From the NCBI GenBank assembly GCA_900545585.1, contig UQZR01000007.1, forward strand, positions 25,198 through 89,197: a DNA stretch of 64,000 bases, in the 5' to 3' direction. A program made the position numbers and the translations under genes. Under the pieces are notes generated by a model. The model had not been told where the DNA came from, made no database searches, and worked only from the letters and a program-made list of their open reading frames with translations. This DNA comes from an uncultured Eubacteriales bacterium. GTDB lineage: Bacteria > Bacillota > Clostridia > Oscillospirales > Oscillospiraceae. Shown piece after piece: positions 57,616 through 64,000 of this stretch (position 1 is the stretch's first letter; every line of letters starts with the position of its first letter).

Positions 57616-59003
57616 CAGCTGTTGGCCTTGGCGGAATCCTCCGCCACCTTCATCATGATGGCACATTCCATACGCTTACGGAACAATTCGCAGCCTGCCT
57701 CGTAAACGCCGCGGATCGAGCCTGTAGCGTGGAAGGCGTTGGCCGCACAGCCGCCGGAGCAGTAGAATCTCGCCCAGCAGTCGTTGCACTCAGGCCGGGC
57801 GTAGGCATTGCAGGAGCGGAATTCCTCCCGCAGGGCCGTATTGGTCACGCCGTTCCAGATGTCGCCCAGCTTGTAGGCTTCCTCACCCACGAACTGATGG
57901 CAGGGATACAGGTCGCCCCACGGCGTTACGGCCATATACTCCGTGCCGGAGCCGCAGCCGGAGATCCGCTTATAAATGCAGGGGCCGCCCGTCAGATCCA
58001 GCATATAGTGGTAGAAGGTGATGGGCTTGCCTTCCTTTTCCCGACGCAGCATATCCCTGGCCAGCAGCTCGTACTGATCCTTCACGATCTCCAGGTCCTC
58101 CGCCGTCAGCGCGGCGGGGTCCTCCGGCGCGCACACCACCGGCTCCATACTCAGCTCGGTGAAGCCCAGATCCGCCATGTGGAACAGGTCCTTCGTGAAG
58201 TCCGGATTGGCATGGGTAAAGGTGCCGCGCATGTAATAGTTCTTGTTGCCTCTGGCCGCTACCAGCTTCTGAAACTTGGGCACGATGCGCTCATAGCTGC
58301 CGTTGCCTGCATAGTCCACCCGCAGCCGGTCGTGGATCTCCTTGCGGCCATCAAGCGACAGCACCACATTGCTCATTTCACGGTTGGCGAAGTCGATCAC
58401 GTCATCGTCGATGAGCATCCCGTTGGTGGTCAGCGTAAAGCGGAAATTTTTGCCCCGCTCCTTTTCCACGCTGCGGGCATACTCCACCAGCTGTTTCACC
58501 ACGTCCCAGTTCATCAGCGGCTCGCCGCCGAAGAAGTCCACTTCCAGATTGGTGCGGCTGCCGGAGTGATCCATCAGGAAGTCCAGCGCCTGCCTGCCGA
58601 CCTCGAAGCTCATCAGCGCGCGGTCTCCGTGGTATTTGCCCTGACTGGCAAAGCAGTAGGAGCAGTTCAGGTTGCAGGTGTGCGCCACATGCAGGCACAG
58701 CGCCTTCACCACACCACCGGAGCGCTCCTTGAACGTACCGGCCATGTCTGCGAAGGTGTCGGGGGTATAGAGCTTCCCGGCGCGCTTCAGCGCCTCTACA
58801 TCGGCAATGCAGTCCCGCAGCTCCTGCTCCGTCACATCCTCGCGCTCACCGTATTTCTCCATCATCGCCGATACGATCTCATCCGCCGTGTGGTCGGGGT
58901 AAAGTGCAATGATGTCATAGGCTACCTCATCCACTGCATGAATGGCGCCGGAGCAGGTGTCCAGCACGATGTTGTAGCCGTTCAGTTGATACTGATGTAC
59001 CAT
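57615..59003 (-). CDS. scfB: SCIFF peptide maturase, radical SAM/SPASM enzyme
   Basis: 462 residues. The radical SAM cluster site is CNLNCSYCFASQG (about residue 107), and FFGGEPLMNW and TLTTNGMLIDDDVIDF follow. The SPASM domain carries the auxiliary cluster cysteines (GPCIYKRISGCGSG, DLYPCHQF, NDCWARFYCSGGCAANAFHA). The N-terminal RiPP recognition element begins MVHQYQLNGYNIVLDTCSGA. Enzymes of this family install thioether bonds between Cys and residue carbons in the SCIFF peptide encoded just upstream, making ranthipeptides. It is separated from the peptide gene by a terminator-like hairpin, which should keep enzyme levels lower than peptide levels. Confidence 0.96.
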   Translation of the reverse strand: MVHQYQLNGYNIVLDTCSGAIHAVDEVAYDIIALYPDHTADEIVSAMMEKYGEREDVTEQELRDCIADVEALKRAGKLYTPDTFADMAGTFKERSGGVVKALCLHVAHTCNLNCSYCFASQGKYHGDRALMSFEVGRQALDFLMDHSGSRTNLEVDFFGGEPLMNWDVVKQLVEYARSVEKERGKNFRFTLTTNGMLIDDDVIDFANREMSNVVLSLDGRKEIHDRLRVDYAGNGSYERIVPKFQKLVAARGNKNYYMRGTFTHANPDFTKDLFHMADLGFTELSMEPVVCAPEDPAALTAEDLEIVKDQYELLARDMLRREKEGKPITFYHYMLDLTGGPCIYKRISGCGSGTEYMAVTPWGDLYPCHQFVGEEAYKLGDIWNGVTNTALREEFRSCNAYARPECNDCWARFYCSGGCAANAFHATGSIRGVYEAGCELFRKRMECAIMMKVAEDSAKANS

Positions 59004-59025
59004 TCTTCCGTTCTCCTCGTACAGA

Positions 59026-59055
59026 AAAAGTGCCGCCTGAACAGGCGGCAGCTTT
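59026..59055 (-). terminator. Intraoperon hairpin between SCIFF peptide and maturase genes
   Basis: TGCCGCCTG and CAGGCGGCA (59031-59039 with 59042-59050) form a tight stem followed on the minus strand by CTTTTTC. Partial termination here would favour the small peptide transcript. Confidence 0.75.
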
Positions 59056-59072
59056 TTGAAAATTGCGCTCGA

Positions 59073-59219
59073 TTACTTGCTGGTGTTCTCGCACTTCTGG
59101 TTTGCCACACCGCAGCTGGTCTTGCAGGCGGACTGGCAGGAAGTCTGGCACTCACCGCAGCCGCCGTTCTTGGCGCTGTCGCACAGGCTACGAGTCTCGA
59201 GAGTCTTGATTCTTTCCAT
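59073..59219 (-). CDS. scfA: SCIFF precursor peptide (six cysteines in forty-five)
   Basis: A 48-residue peptide on the minus strand. It begins MERIKTLETRSLCDSAKN and continues GGCGECQTSCQSACKTSCG before VANQKCENTSK. Seven cysteines are present, with the C-x5 spaced set typical of SCIFF peptides in Clostridia. It is the substrate of the adjacent radical SAM maturase and is transcribed first from its own promoter. The natural role of SCIFF ranthipeptides is still poorly known; quorum-type signalling has been proposed. Confidence 0.95.
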   Translation of the reverse strand: MERIKTLETRSLCDSAKNGGCGECQTSCQSACKTSCGVANQKCENTSK

Positions 59220-59302
59220 AATGACATGTATCTCCGATCTGTTAAATTCTAATGGATTTCCCAGCGGACTATCCGCAGACAGTCACCTTAAAAGCCGGGA
59301 AA

Positions 59303-59331
59303 ATTCTAACACATCATCCGCATAAAGTCAA
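59303..59331 (-). promoter_or_regulatory. Promoter of the SCIFF operon
   Basis: On the minus strand TTGACT (59326-59331) and TAGAAT (59303-59308) with a 17-base spacer, about 85 bases before the peptide start. Confidence 0.7.
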
Positions 59332-59736
59332 GCTATTCCGGCGATCGAGTGTTCCAAATTTGGCGTTTTGGGCGTGTCCGCATCCATTTTGCGGGTCTTG
59401 GCGCAGGCGCAGTTGTTCCTGCCCGACGTTATCCGGAACAGGGACACTCTGTGAAACAGCGCGTAAAACGCGCCGGCGGGCACAGCGCCTGCAAAAGGGA
59501 GGGAAAAATATGATACGCAGCACGATCATTGCCGGCAGAATGAGAAAACCTGTGGTATAATAAAAGAAGCTGGATCTGGACGAGCCTGCCGCCGCCGGTA
59601 TCCGGCCCCGAAAGCGGGACGGGGCCTGTGACACGCTTTCGGCCATGGGGCGGATGTTGAGAACGGAAAATTAACAAAGACTTTATTGCAATGTGCTATA
59701 CTACGGATAACTTACACGGGAAAGGGAGGGCATACC
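59332..59736. other. Intergenic stretch between the SCIFF operon and the two-component system
   Basis: No supported gene. It contains a GCGCG/CGCGC hairpin (about 59458-59473) and AT-rich sequence just before the response regulator with a weak TATACT box (59697-59702). Short frames here have no ribosome sites. Confidence 0.4.
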
Positions 59737-60165
59737 ATGCGCCTTTTGCTCATTGAAGATGAACGCACGCTGTGCGATGCCGTTGCGCGCCGGCTGCGCC
59801 GGTCAGGTTACAGCGTAGATCTCGCCTACGACGGCGAGCGGGCATTGCAGCTTTTGGAGGTGGAGCGCTACGATCTGGTGCTGCTGGATCTTAATCTGCC
59901 CAAGCTGGACGGCATGAGCGTGCTGCGCACACTGCGGCAGACCGACCGCGAAACGCGGGTGCTGATCCTCTCCGCCCGCAGCGGCACCGCCGACAAGGTG
60001 GACGGCCTCGACGCAGGCGCCAACGACTATCTCTCAAAGCCCTTTGCACTGGCCGAGCTGGAGGCGCGGATCCGCAGCTTGACCCAGCGGCAGTTCATTA
60101 GCCGGATGTGTGTCTCTCCTTCGGTACGCTGCGCTTCGACACAAGAAGCCGCATCGCCGCGGTGA
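59737..60165 (+). CDS. OmpR-family response regulator, receiver part (frame broken)
   Basis: Starts MRLLLIEDERTLCDAVARRL after GGGAGGG. The receiver domain is complete: acidic pocket IEDE, phosphorylation site LVLLDLNLPKLDG (Asp51), the switch residues VLILSARSG and the LSKPFALAELEARI end. After residue 123 the frame shifts into unrelated sequence and stops at 60165. The winged-helix output domain continues in another frame from 60108. One extra G at about 60,104 (CGG to CGGG) joins them into a regulator of 225 residues, the normal OmpR length. As it stands the protein would be a receiver with a false tail. Confidence 0.85.
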   Translation: MRLLLIEDERTLCDAVARRLRRSGYSVDLAYDGERALQLLEVERYDLVLLDLNLPKLDGMSVLRTLRQTDRETRVLILSARSGTADKVDGLDAGANDYLSKPFALAELEARIRSLTQRQFISRMCVSPSVRCASTQEAASPR

Positions 60166-60413
60166 ACGGACAGACGGTCTCCCTCACCAAAAAAGAGAGC
60201 GGTATTTTAGAGTATTTGCTGCTCAATCAGGGCCGCCCGGTCAGTCAGGAGGAACTGATCGACCATGTTTGGGACAATAGCGTGGACGGTTTCAGCAACT
60301 CTATCCGCGTCCACATCTCCGCGCTGCGGAAAAAGCTGCGCGCTGCGATGGGCTATGATCCTATTCATAACCGTATCGGAGAAGGGTATCTGCTGGGAGG
60401 GTCGGAAGAATGA
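60108..60413 (+). CDS. OmpR-family response regulator, DNA-binding part (frame broken)
   Basis: This frame encodes the winged helix: CLSFGTLRFDTRSRIAAVNG, LTKKESGILEYLLLNQGRPV, SQEELIDHVWDNSVDGFSNS and IRVHISALRKKLRAAMGYDP. It has no real start of its own; the GTG at 60108 lacks a ribosome site, and an in-frame TAG lies just upstream (60099-60101). It is the C-terminal half of the response regulator begun at 59737. Its stop overlaps the kinase start (ATGA). Confidence 0.8.
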   Translation: MCLSFGTLRFDTRSRIAAVNGQTVSLTKKESGILEYLLLNQGRPVSQEELIDHVWDNSVDGFSNSIRVHISALRKKLRAAMGYDPIHNRIGEGYLLGGSEE

Positions 60414-61576
60414 AGGCGCTGTCTCTCCAATGGCGCATTACGCTGATGACCGTCCTGCTTATCGGCGTTACCTGCGTTTCCATGAATCTGCTGCTCTGCT
60501 CATCCGGCGTATATTATATGGACTCCATTGCAGATTCGCTTCAGGACTACGACCACATTGCCGTTGAGAGCGGAGAAACTGCCGGCTTTGACCCGCAGCT
60601 TATCCCGCCCGGTGAAGGCTTGACGATCGTTGTCAGCGGGGCGCAGGCGCGTTTCCGCATAACAAACTGGTACATCACAGCGGCGATCGCGCTCCTCGGC
60701 GGTATGTTGGCCTATTTCGTCAGCGGTCGTGCGCTGCGTCCGCTGCGCCGCTTTGCACAGCAGGCCGAACAGGTGGAGACAAGCAACCTTTCCGAGATCC
60801 GGCTTGACGAAGAGACGCTGCCGGAGCTTCGCTCCCTCACCCACGCTCTCAACGAAATGCTGGAGCGCCTGAGCCGCGGCTTTGACGCCCAGTGGCAGTT
60901 CGTCGGCAACGCCGCCCATGAACTGCGCACGCCTTTGACGCTGCTGCAAACACAACTGGAGCTTTTCCCCGATGAGCATCCGGATATTCTGCCGGAAAGC
61001 GCGGCGTTCCTCGCCTCCCTGCAGGGCGAAGTCCAGCGGCTCAGCCGGCTCACGCATGCGCTGCTGGACATGAGCGATCTTCAGTCCATTCCGCGTGATG
61101 ATGTCATTCTGCTCTCGCCCATGATCGATGAGGTCTTTGCCGACCTTGCCCCGCTGGCCGAACGCAATGGGATCTCCCTCTTGCGTGAGGGGGAGGACGT
61201 TACCGTTGTGGGCAGCGATATGCTGCTTTGCCGTATGTTCTTCAATCTGGTGGAGAATGCCGTCAAATACAACCATCCCGGCGGTACGGTGAAGGTGGAT
61301 GTGCAGCAGCAGGACGGGCAGGTGGTCATCCATGTAGCGGATACCGGCCGCGGCATCCCACAGGAGTTCTGGCAGAGTATCTTCCAGCCCTTTTTCCGCG
61401 TGGACAAGTCCCTCAGCCGCGAGCTTGGCGGAGCGGGGCTTGGCCTTCCGCTGGTGTGGGAGATCGCGCGGCTTCACGGCGGCCGAGTTTGGGTGGAGAA
61501 AAGCACTGACAGCGGCAGCGTACTGGCCGTAACATTTCCGTTGTCCGCGCCGACTACGGACGCCGGCAGGGAGTAA
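60410..61576 (+). CDS. Two-component sensor histidine kinase
   Basis: 388 residues starting MKALSLQWRITLMTVLLIGV. Two membrane segments (about 11-31 and 86-105) enclose a short outer loop. A HAMP-like stretch follows (RALRPLRRFAQQAEQVETSN), then the H-box NAAHELRTPLTLLQTQLELF, N-box FFNLVENAVKYNHPGG, DTGRGIPQEFW and GGAGLGLPLVWEIARLHGG. It phosphorylates the OmpR-type regulator encoded immediately upstream, with overlapping genes. No target operon is evident nearby, though an associated ABC transporter is common for this class. Confidence 0.93.
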   Translation: MKALSLQWRITLMTVLLIGVTCVSMNLLLCSSGVYYMDSIADSLQDYDHIAVESGETAGFDPQLIPPGEGLTIVVSGAQARFRITNWYITAAIALLGGMLAYFVSGRALRPLRRFAQQAEQVETSNLSEIRLDEETLPELRSLTHALNEMLERLSRGFDAQWQFVGNAAHELRTPLTLLQTQLELFPDEHPDILPESAAFLASLQGEVQRLSRLTHALLDMSDLQSIPRDDVILLSPMIDEVFADLAPLAERNGISLLREGEDVTVVGSDMLLCRMFFNLVENAVKYNHPGGTVKVDVQQQDGQVVIHVADTGRGIPQEFWQSIFQPFFRVDKSLSRELGGAGLGLPLVWEIARLHGGRVWVEKSTDSGSVLAVTFPLSAPTTDAGRE

Positions 61577-61828
61577 GACGGTATTTCCTGCAGGGGATCG
61601 GATCACGGCCAAAACGGGAGAGGTACTTGCGCGCTGCTCTGCGGCGCCGGCCAAAGCGCGCACAAAGAGACAGAGGCCAGAACGGGGCGGCAATCAGCGA
61701 AGCTTCATCGGAGATGAGTACCTTCTCTGCGGTTCAACCGGGTTTCGTCTCCCTGAAAGGAGCGAAACATGGCTTACTTGGCCGAAATTTGCGAAAAAGC
61801 AAAGCCGGTCAAAGGAAAAAGTTATAAG
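61577..61828. other. Intergenic stretch after the two-component system
   Basis: No firm gene. A short plus-strand frame starts at an ATG at 61769 with a fair AAGGAG site (MAYLAEICEKAKPVKGKSYK and onward), but it runs through the rpsI terminator and rpsI remnant in the wrong sense, so it is probably not real. Confidence 0.4.
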
Positions 61829-61862
61829 AAAGCCCCGGAAAAACGAAGTTTTCCGGGGCTTT
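61829..61862. terminator. Terminator of rpsI, bidirectional
   Basis: AAAGCCCCGGAAAA (61829-61842) pairs with TTTTCCGGGGCTTT (61849-61862). On the minus strand it lies 32 bases after the rpsI stop codon. Confidence 0.85.
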
Positions 61863-61893
61863 CTGAACGTTTGAGTTGTAAAAACGTACTCGA

Positions 61894-61941
61894 TCAGCGC
61901 TTGCTGAACTGAGGTGCGCGACGGGCGGCCTTCAGACCGTA
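61894..61941 (-). pseudogene. rpsI: 3' end of rpsI (ribosomal protein S9), integration site of the element
   Basis: On the minus strand this encodes YGLKAARRAPQFSKR followed by a stop, the conserved C terminus of S9. Upstream of it the sequence (VRQ) no longer matches S9 (usually RKK), and no rest of rpsI is present within the window. The nearby tyrosine integrase on the same strand makes this the duplicated attachment core of an integrative element. The intact gene should lie beyond the other end. Confidence 0.8.
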
Positions 61942-62041
61942 CTGGCGTACAGTTTAGCGCCGGTTTTCCTTGATTTTATGGGCTTTTTGGCCTCTGCCCT
62001 CAAATGTTGCCCCAGTATTTAATCATAAAAATGGGGGCATT

Positions 62042-63253
62042 TTAGACACCAACAGATGGAGCAAATGCAGCATTTACAACACTCAGAAGTTCCTCCGGTT
62101 TATTATACTTCACCTGCGCGTAAATGTCCATAGTCGTCTTACTGTTTTCATGCCCGGCAAGATATTGAACAGTTTTTGGGTCAATGCCTGCATACAGCAG
62201 GTTAGTAATATAGGTGTGACGAAGTTGATGTGGGGTTACATCAAAGTCAATGGCATACACTAACTTCGGGTTATTTTTCTGATGACTGCCAGGGGTAGGC
62301 GTTACCGTACACTTCACGCACTGGCCATTTACATACTTATAATAGTTATGGGGTTTCGTAGAGCGAACGGTTACATATTTCCATACCCGCTGAAACTGCG
62401 AAGATGAAAGAGGATTTCCATTTCTGTCAGCAACCACATATTCCGATTCGGTTTTCTCTTTCACTTCCCGCAGGCAGTCTGTCAAACACTTTGGGATCGG
62501 AATATCTCTCCGAGCCGCCTTCGTTTTCAGCGTTGTGGAAATCACCGGCCTGTTATGTTCTGAGCGCCATGCCCTCCGTACAGAGATGTACGGCGTAGGA
62601 ACATCCAGAAATACGCAGTCCCATTGCAGTCCCAGAATTTCTTCACGACGCAGGCCGGAATATAAAGCGATCATTATAAAGGTATAGGGCGGAAGCCCTC
62701 GGACAGTATCTAAAAGTAGCTTCACTTGCTCATCCGTCAAGGCATTTATCTTTTTCCCCGGTTTTCCCCCTTTGGCCGAGAGTCCCTCACAGGGATTATA
62801 TTCAAGTAACTGGCTTCGCTCTGCCGAATAAAAGACACATTTCAGGAGCATATTTACCTTACTATACAATCCAGCAGATTTTGAAGCCAATGGAATCATC
62901 GCAAGCCGAATATCGTCTGCAGTCACATCCTCAAGATACATATCGCCTAAAGGTTTGACAATATAGTTGTTCATGGTCTGGGTATATCCTCTCAACGTGC
63001 CGGAAGATACCTTTGCCGACTGCATGAGCAACCACTTCTCGCAATACTCTGCCACCGTTGGATGTTTTCTGCGGAAAACCGCCTCCTCTACCTGGCGTCG
63101 AGCCTCCATCTCCTTTAACTGGAGTTCCTCGCAGGTTTCAGCATACAAGTCCACCCTTTTTCCATCGGCATCGGTGATCCGAGTCCTGTAATATTGAATC
63201 CCCCTCCGCATGGCAGTGCCATACCGGGGAACATTTTCTTGTTTTTTCGCCAT
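62042..63253 (-). CDS. Tyrosine site-specific integrase
   Basis: 403 residues from MAKKQENVPRYGTAMRRGIQ; AAAGGAAC precedes the ATG. An N-terminal arm-binding part and the SAM-like core-binding domain (VAEYCEKWLLMQSAKVSSGT) are followed by the catalytic domain with SGLRREEILGLQW (Arg), HQLRHTYITNLL (His-x-x-Arg), YLAGHENSKTTMDIYAQVKY (His and nucleophile Tyr). It is the integrase type found at one end of integrative and conjugative elements in Clostridia, where rpsI is a used target. The rpsI remnant lies about 100 bases downstream of its stop. Confidence 0.95.
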   Translation of the reverse strand: MAKKQENVPRYGTAMRRGIQYYRTRITDADGKRVDLYAETCEELQLKEMEARRQVEEAVFRRKHPTVAEYCEKWLLMQSAKVSSGTLRGYTQTMNNYIVKPLGDMYLEDVTADDIRLAMIPLASKSAGLYSKVNMLLKCVFYSAERSQLLEYNPCEGLSAKGGKPGKKINALTDEQVKLLLDTVRGLPPYTFIMIALYSGLRREEILGLQWDCVFLDVPTPYISVRRAWRSEHNRPVISTTLKTKAARRDIPIPKCLTDCLREVKEKTESEYVVADRNGNPLSSSQFQRVWKYVTVRSTKPHNYYKYVNGQCVKCTVTPTPGSHQKNNPKLVYAIDFDVTPHQLRHTYITNLLYAGIDPKTVQYLAGHENSKTTMDIYAQVKYNKPEELLSVVNAAFAPSVGV

Positions 63254-63350
63254 GATTTCAGTTCCTTTCTATTTAATATGTATTTCAGCGCCGATACCTT
63301 CTTTATACTGAAAAATCATGGCTCTATCAAAGGTGCGATTCTGGGAAACG

Positions 63351-63380
63351 CAAAGGGCGGGGAACACTCCCCGCCCTTTG
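63351..63380. terminator. Hairpin after the truncated integrase
   Basis: CAAAGGGCGGGGA (63351-63363) pairs with TCCCCGCCCTTTG (63368-63380) around ACAC. No T run follows on the minus strand, so termination is not assured. Confidence 0.6.
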
Positions 63381-63396
63381 TACGTTTTCCGTCAAA

Positions 63397-63922
63397 TTAT
63401 TGTGCCGCTTCGTATTCACCGCCATCCCATTCTGCAAAGGCTCCGCTTAAAACTCCTGCCAGTTGCTCCGGCTTGTTGTACTTTACCTTCGCATAAATGT
63501 CCATCGTGATCTTACTGCTCTCATGGCCAGCCAAGTATTGAACTGTTTTCGGGTCTACCGAAGCATGAATCAAATTTGTGATGTAGGTATGACGAAGCAT
63601 GTGTGGCGTAACCTCAAAATCCAAGCTATATACCACATGACCATTGTTCCGTGCTTTTTCACCCAGCTTCGGGTAAAGCATATACTTCACATATTTCCCG
63701 TCCACAAGTTTGCGAGCTATCCTCGGTTTTGCTGTCCGTGTCACGATATACTGCCAAAGCCGCTTAAACTGCGTATAAGACAACGGCTCTCCATCCTGGT
63801 TGGCAATTACATAGTCTGATGTCGATTTTTTCTTTGCCGCTTTCAAGCACTCTGCCAAACGATCCGGGAGAGGGATATTCCGCTCCGCAGCCTTCGTTTT
63901 TAACTCTGTGAGAATGACCGGC
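63397..63922 (-). pseudogene. Second tyrosine integrase, N-terminally truncated
   Basis: The frame holds only the C-terminal catalytic part, from RPVILTELKTKAAERNIPLP to the stop. HMLRHTYITNLI, YLAGHESSKITMDIYAKVKY and a C terminus ending EYEAAQ are present, and it is about 60-70 percent similar to the complete integrase by eye. Sequence matching the complete integrase ends abruptly near 63,920, where an unrelated coding end abuts. The first catalytic Arg region (SGLRREE) and all N-terminal domains are missing. It is therefore a remnant of another element or of a recombination event between integrases. Confidence 0.85.
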
Positions 63923-64000
63923 CTAGGGGGCGGTGATACTGCCGTGGCTGAAAGAAACGCCTTTACTGAGCTGGTAGGTCACATCGTCATTCCCACTGGA
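63923..64000 (-). CDS. C-terminal end of an unidentified element gene (partial)
   Basis: The last 25 codons of a minus-strand frame that enters from the right edge: SSGNDDVTYQLSKGVSFSHG then SITAP and TAG at 63923-63925. The codon pattern looks coding. The family cannot be recognised from so little. Its stop lies exactly where similarity of the truncated integrase to the complete one ends. Confidence 0.4.
   Translation of the reverse strand, partial: SSGNDDVTYQLSKGVSFSHGSITAP

Noticed and set aside
61769..61912. A 47-codon plus-strand ORF with a fair ribosome site
   Set aside because: It reads through the rpsI terminator and the antisense of the conserved rpsI end, so its sequence is fixed by other constraints.

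Overview
The window looks like chromosome from a GC-rich Clostridia-class Firmicute, most probably an Oscillospiraceae gut commensal (Oscillibacter, Lawsonibacter or Dysosmobacter type). The evidence is strong AGGAGG ribosome sites, consensus sigma-A promoters, a SCIFF ranthipeptide locus, a QueT transporter, an L-cysteine desulfidase-type protein and giant surface proteins. No rRNA or CRISPR array is present. Genes lie on both strands in short operons, many separated by perfect bidirectional hairpins.

Layout. 1-8,000: a LacI-controlled carbohydrate or nucleoside module (split transketolase, L-fucose isomerase-like protein, LacI regulator, nucleoside hydrolase, two ABC permeases, lipoprotein binding protein). 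8,400-10,200: small proteins of uncertain role. 10,200-14,900: a WYL-domain regulator followed by an AT-richer cassette of four unknown proteins, three with long Ala/Gly-rich hydrophobic stretches; this is the best candidate for an undescribed (perhaps defence or toxin-like) system. 14,931-15,914: a stand-alone, catalytically stripped relative of PolC. 16,000-17,900: an ArsB/NhaD-type permease and tRNA-Thr/tRNA-Asp. 18,000-22,000: dus, an ECF sigma/anti-sigma pair, queT, then rpsF-ssb-rpsR. 22,150-22,960: a structured RNA candidate and a small membrane-anchored protein. 23,000-27,430: cstA, a repeat-filled gap, cysteine desulfidase and dCMP deaminase. 27,700-31,700: cysE behind a Cys-rich leader peptide and terminator, facing a transporter/M20 amidohydrolase operon that also has a small leader ORF and terminator.

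31,800-51,500 is a surface-protein region. A probable cobalamin riboswitch precedes a 3,093-residue protein with transcobalamin-like barrels and DUF4430 domains. An M3 oligoendopeptidase and a second surface protein (about 2,555 residues, split by a one-base frameshift) follow. 51,580-56,160 holds a small membrane protein, a binding-protein/hybrid histidine kinase pair and a lone prepilin-like protein. 56,290-59,330 is the SCIFF peptide, its radical SAM maturase and a PLP decarboxylase. 59,737-61,576 is an OmpR-type two-component system whose regulator is split by another one-base frameshift.

At 61,890 the 3' end of rpsI appears without the rest of its gene. It marks the attachment site of an integrative element that runs off the right edge with one complete and one truncated tyrosine integrase.

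The regulatory layer is unusually legible: consensus promoters, a leader-peptide attenuator for cysteine synthesis, a cobalamin riboswitch and a leader-ORF/terminator pair all sit upstream of recognisable genes. The two clear frameshifts both fit loss of one G from a G run, so sequencing or assembly error should be excluded before calling them mutations.
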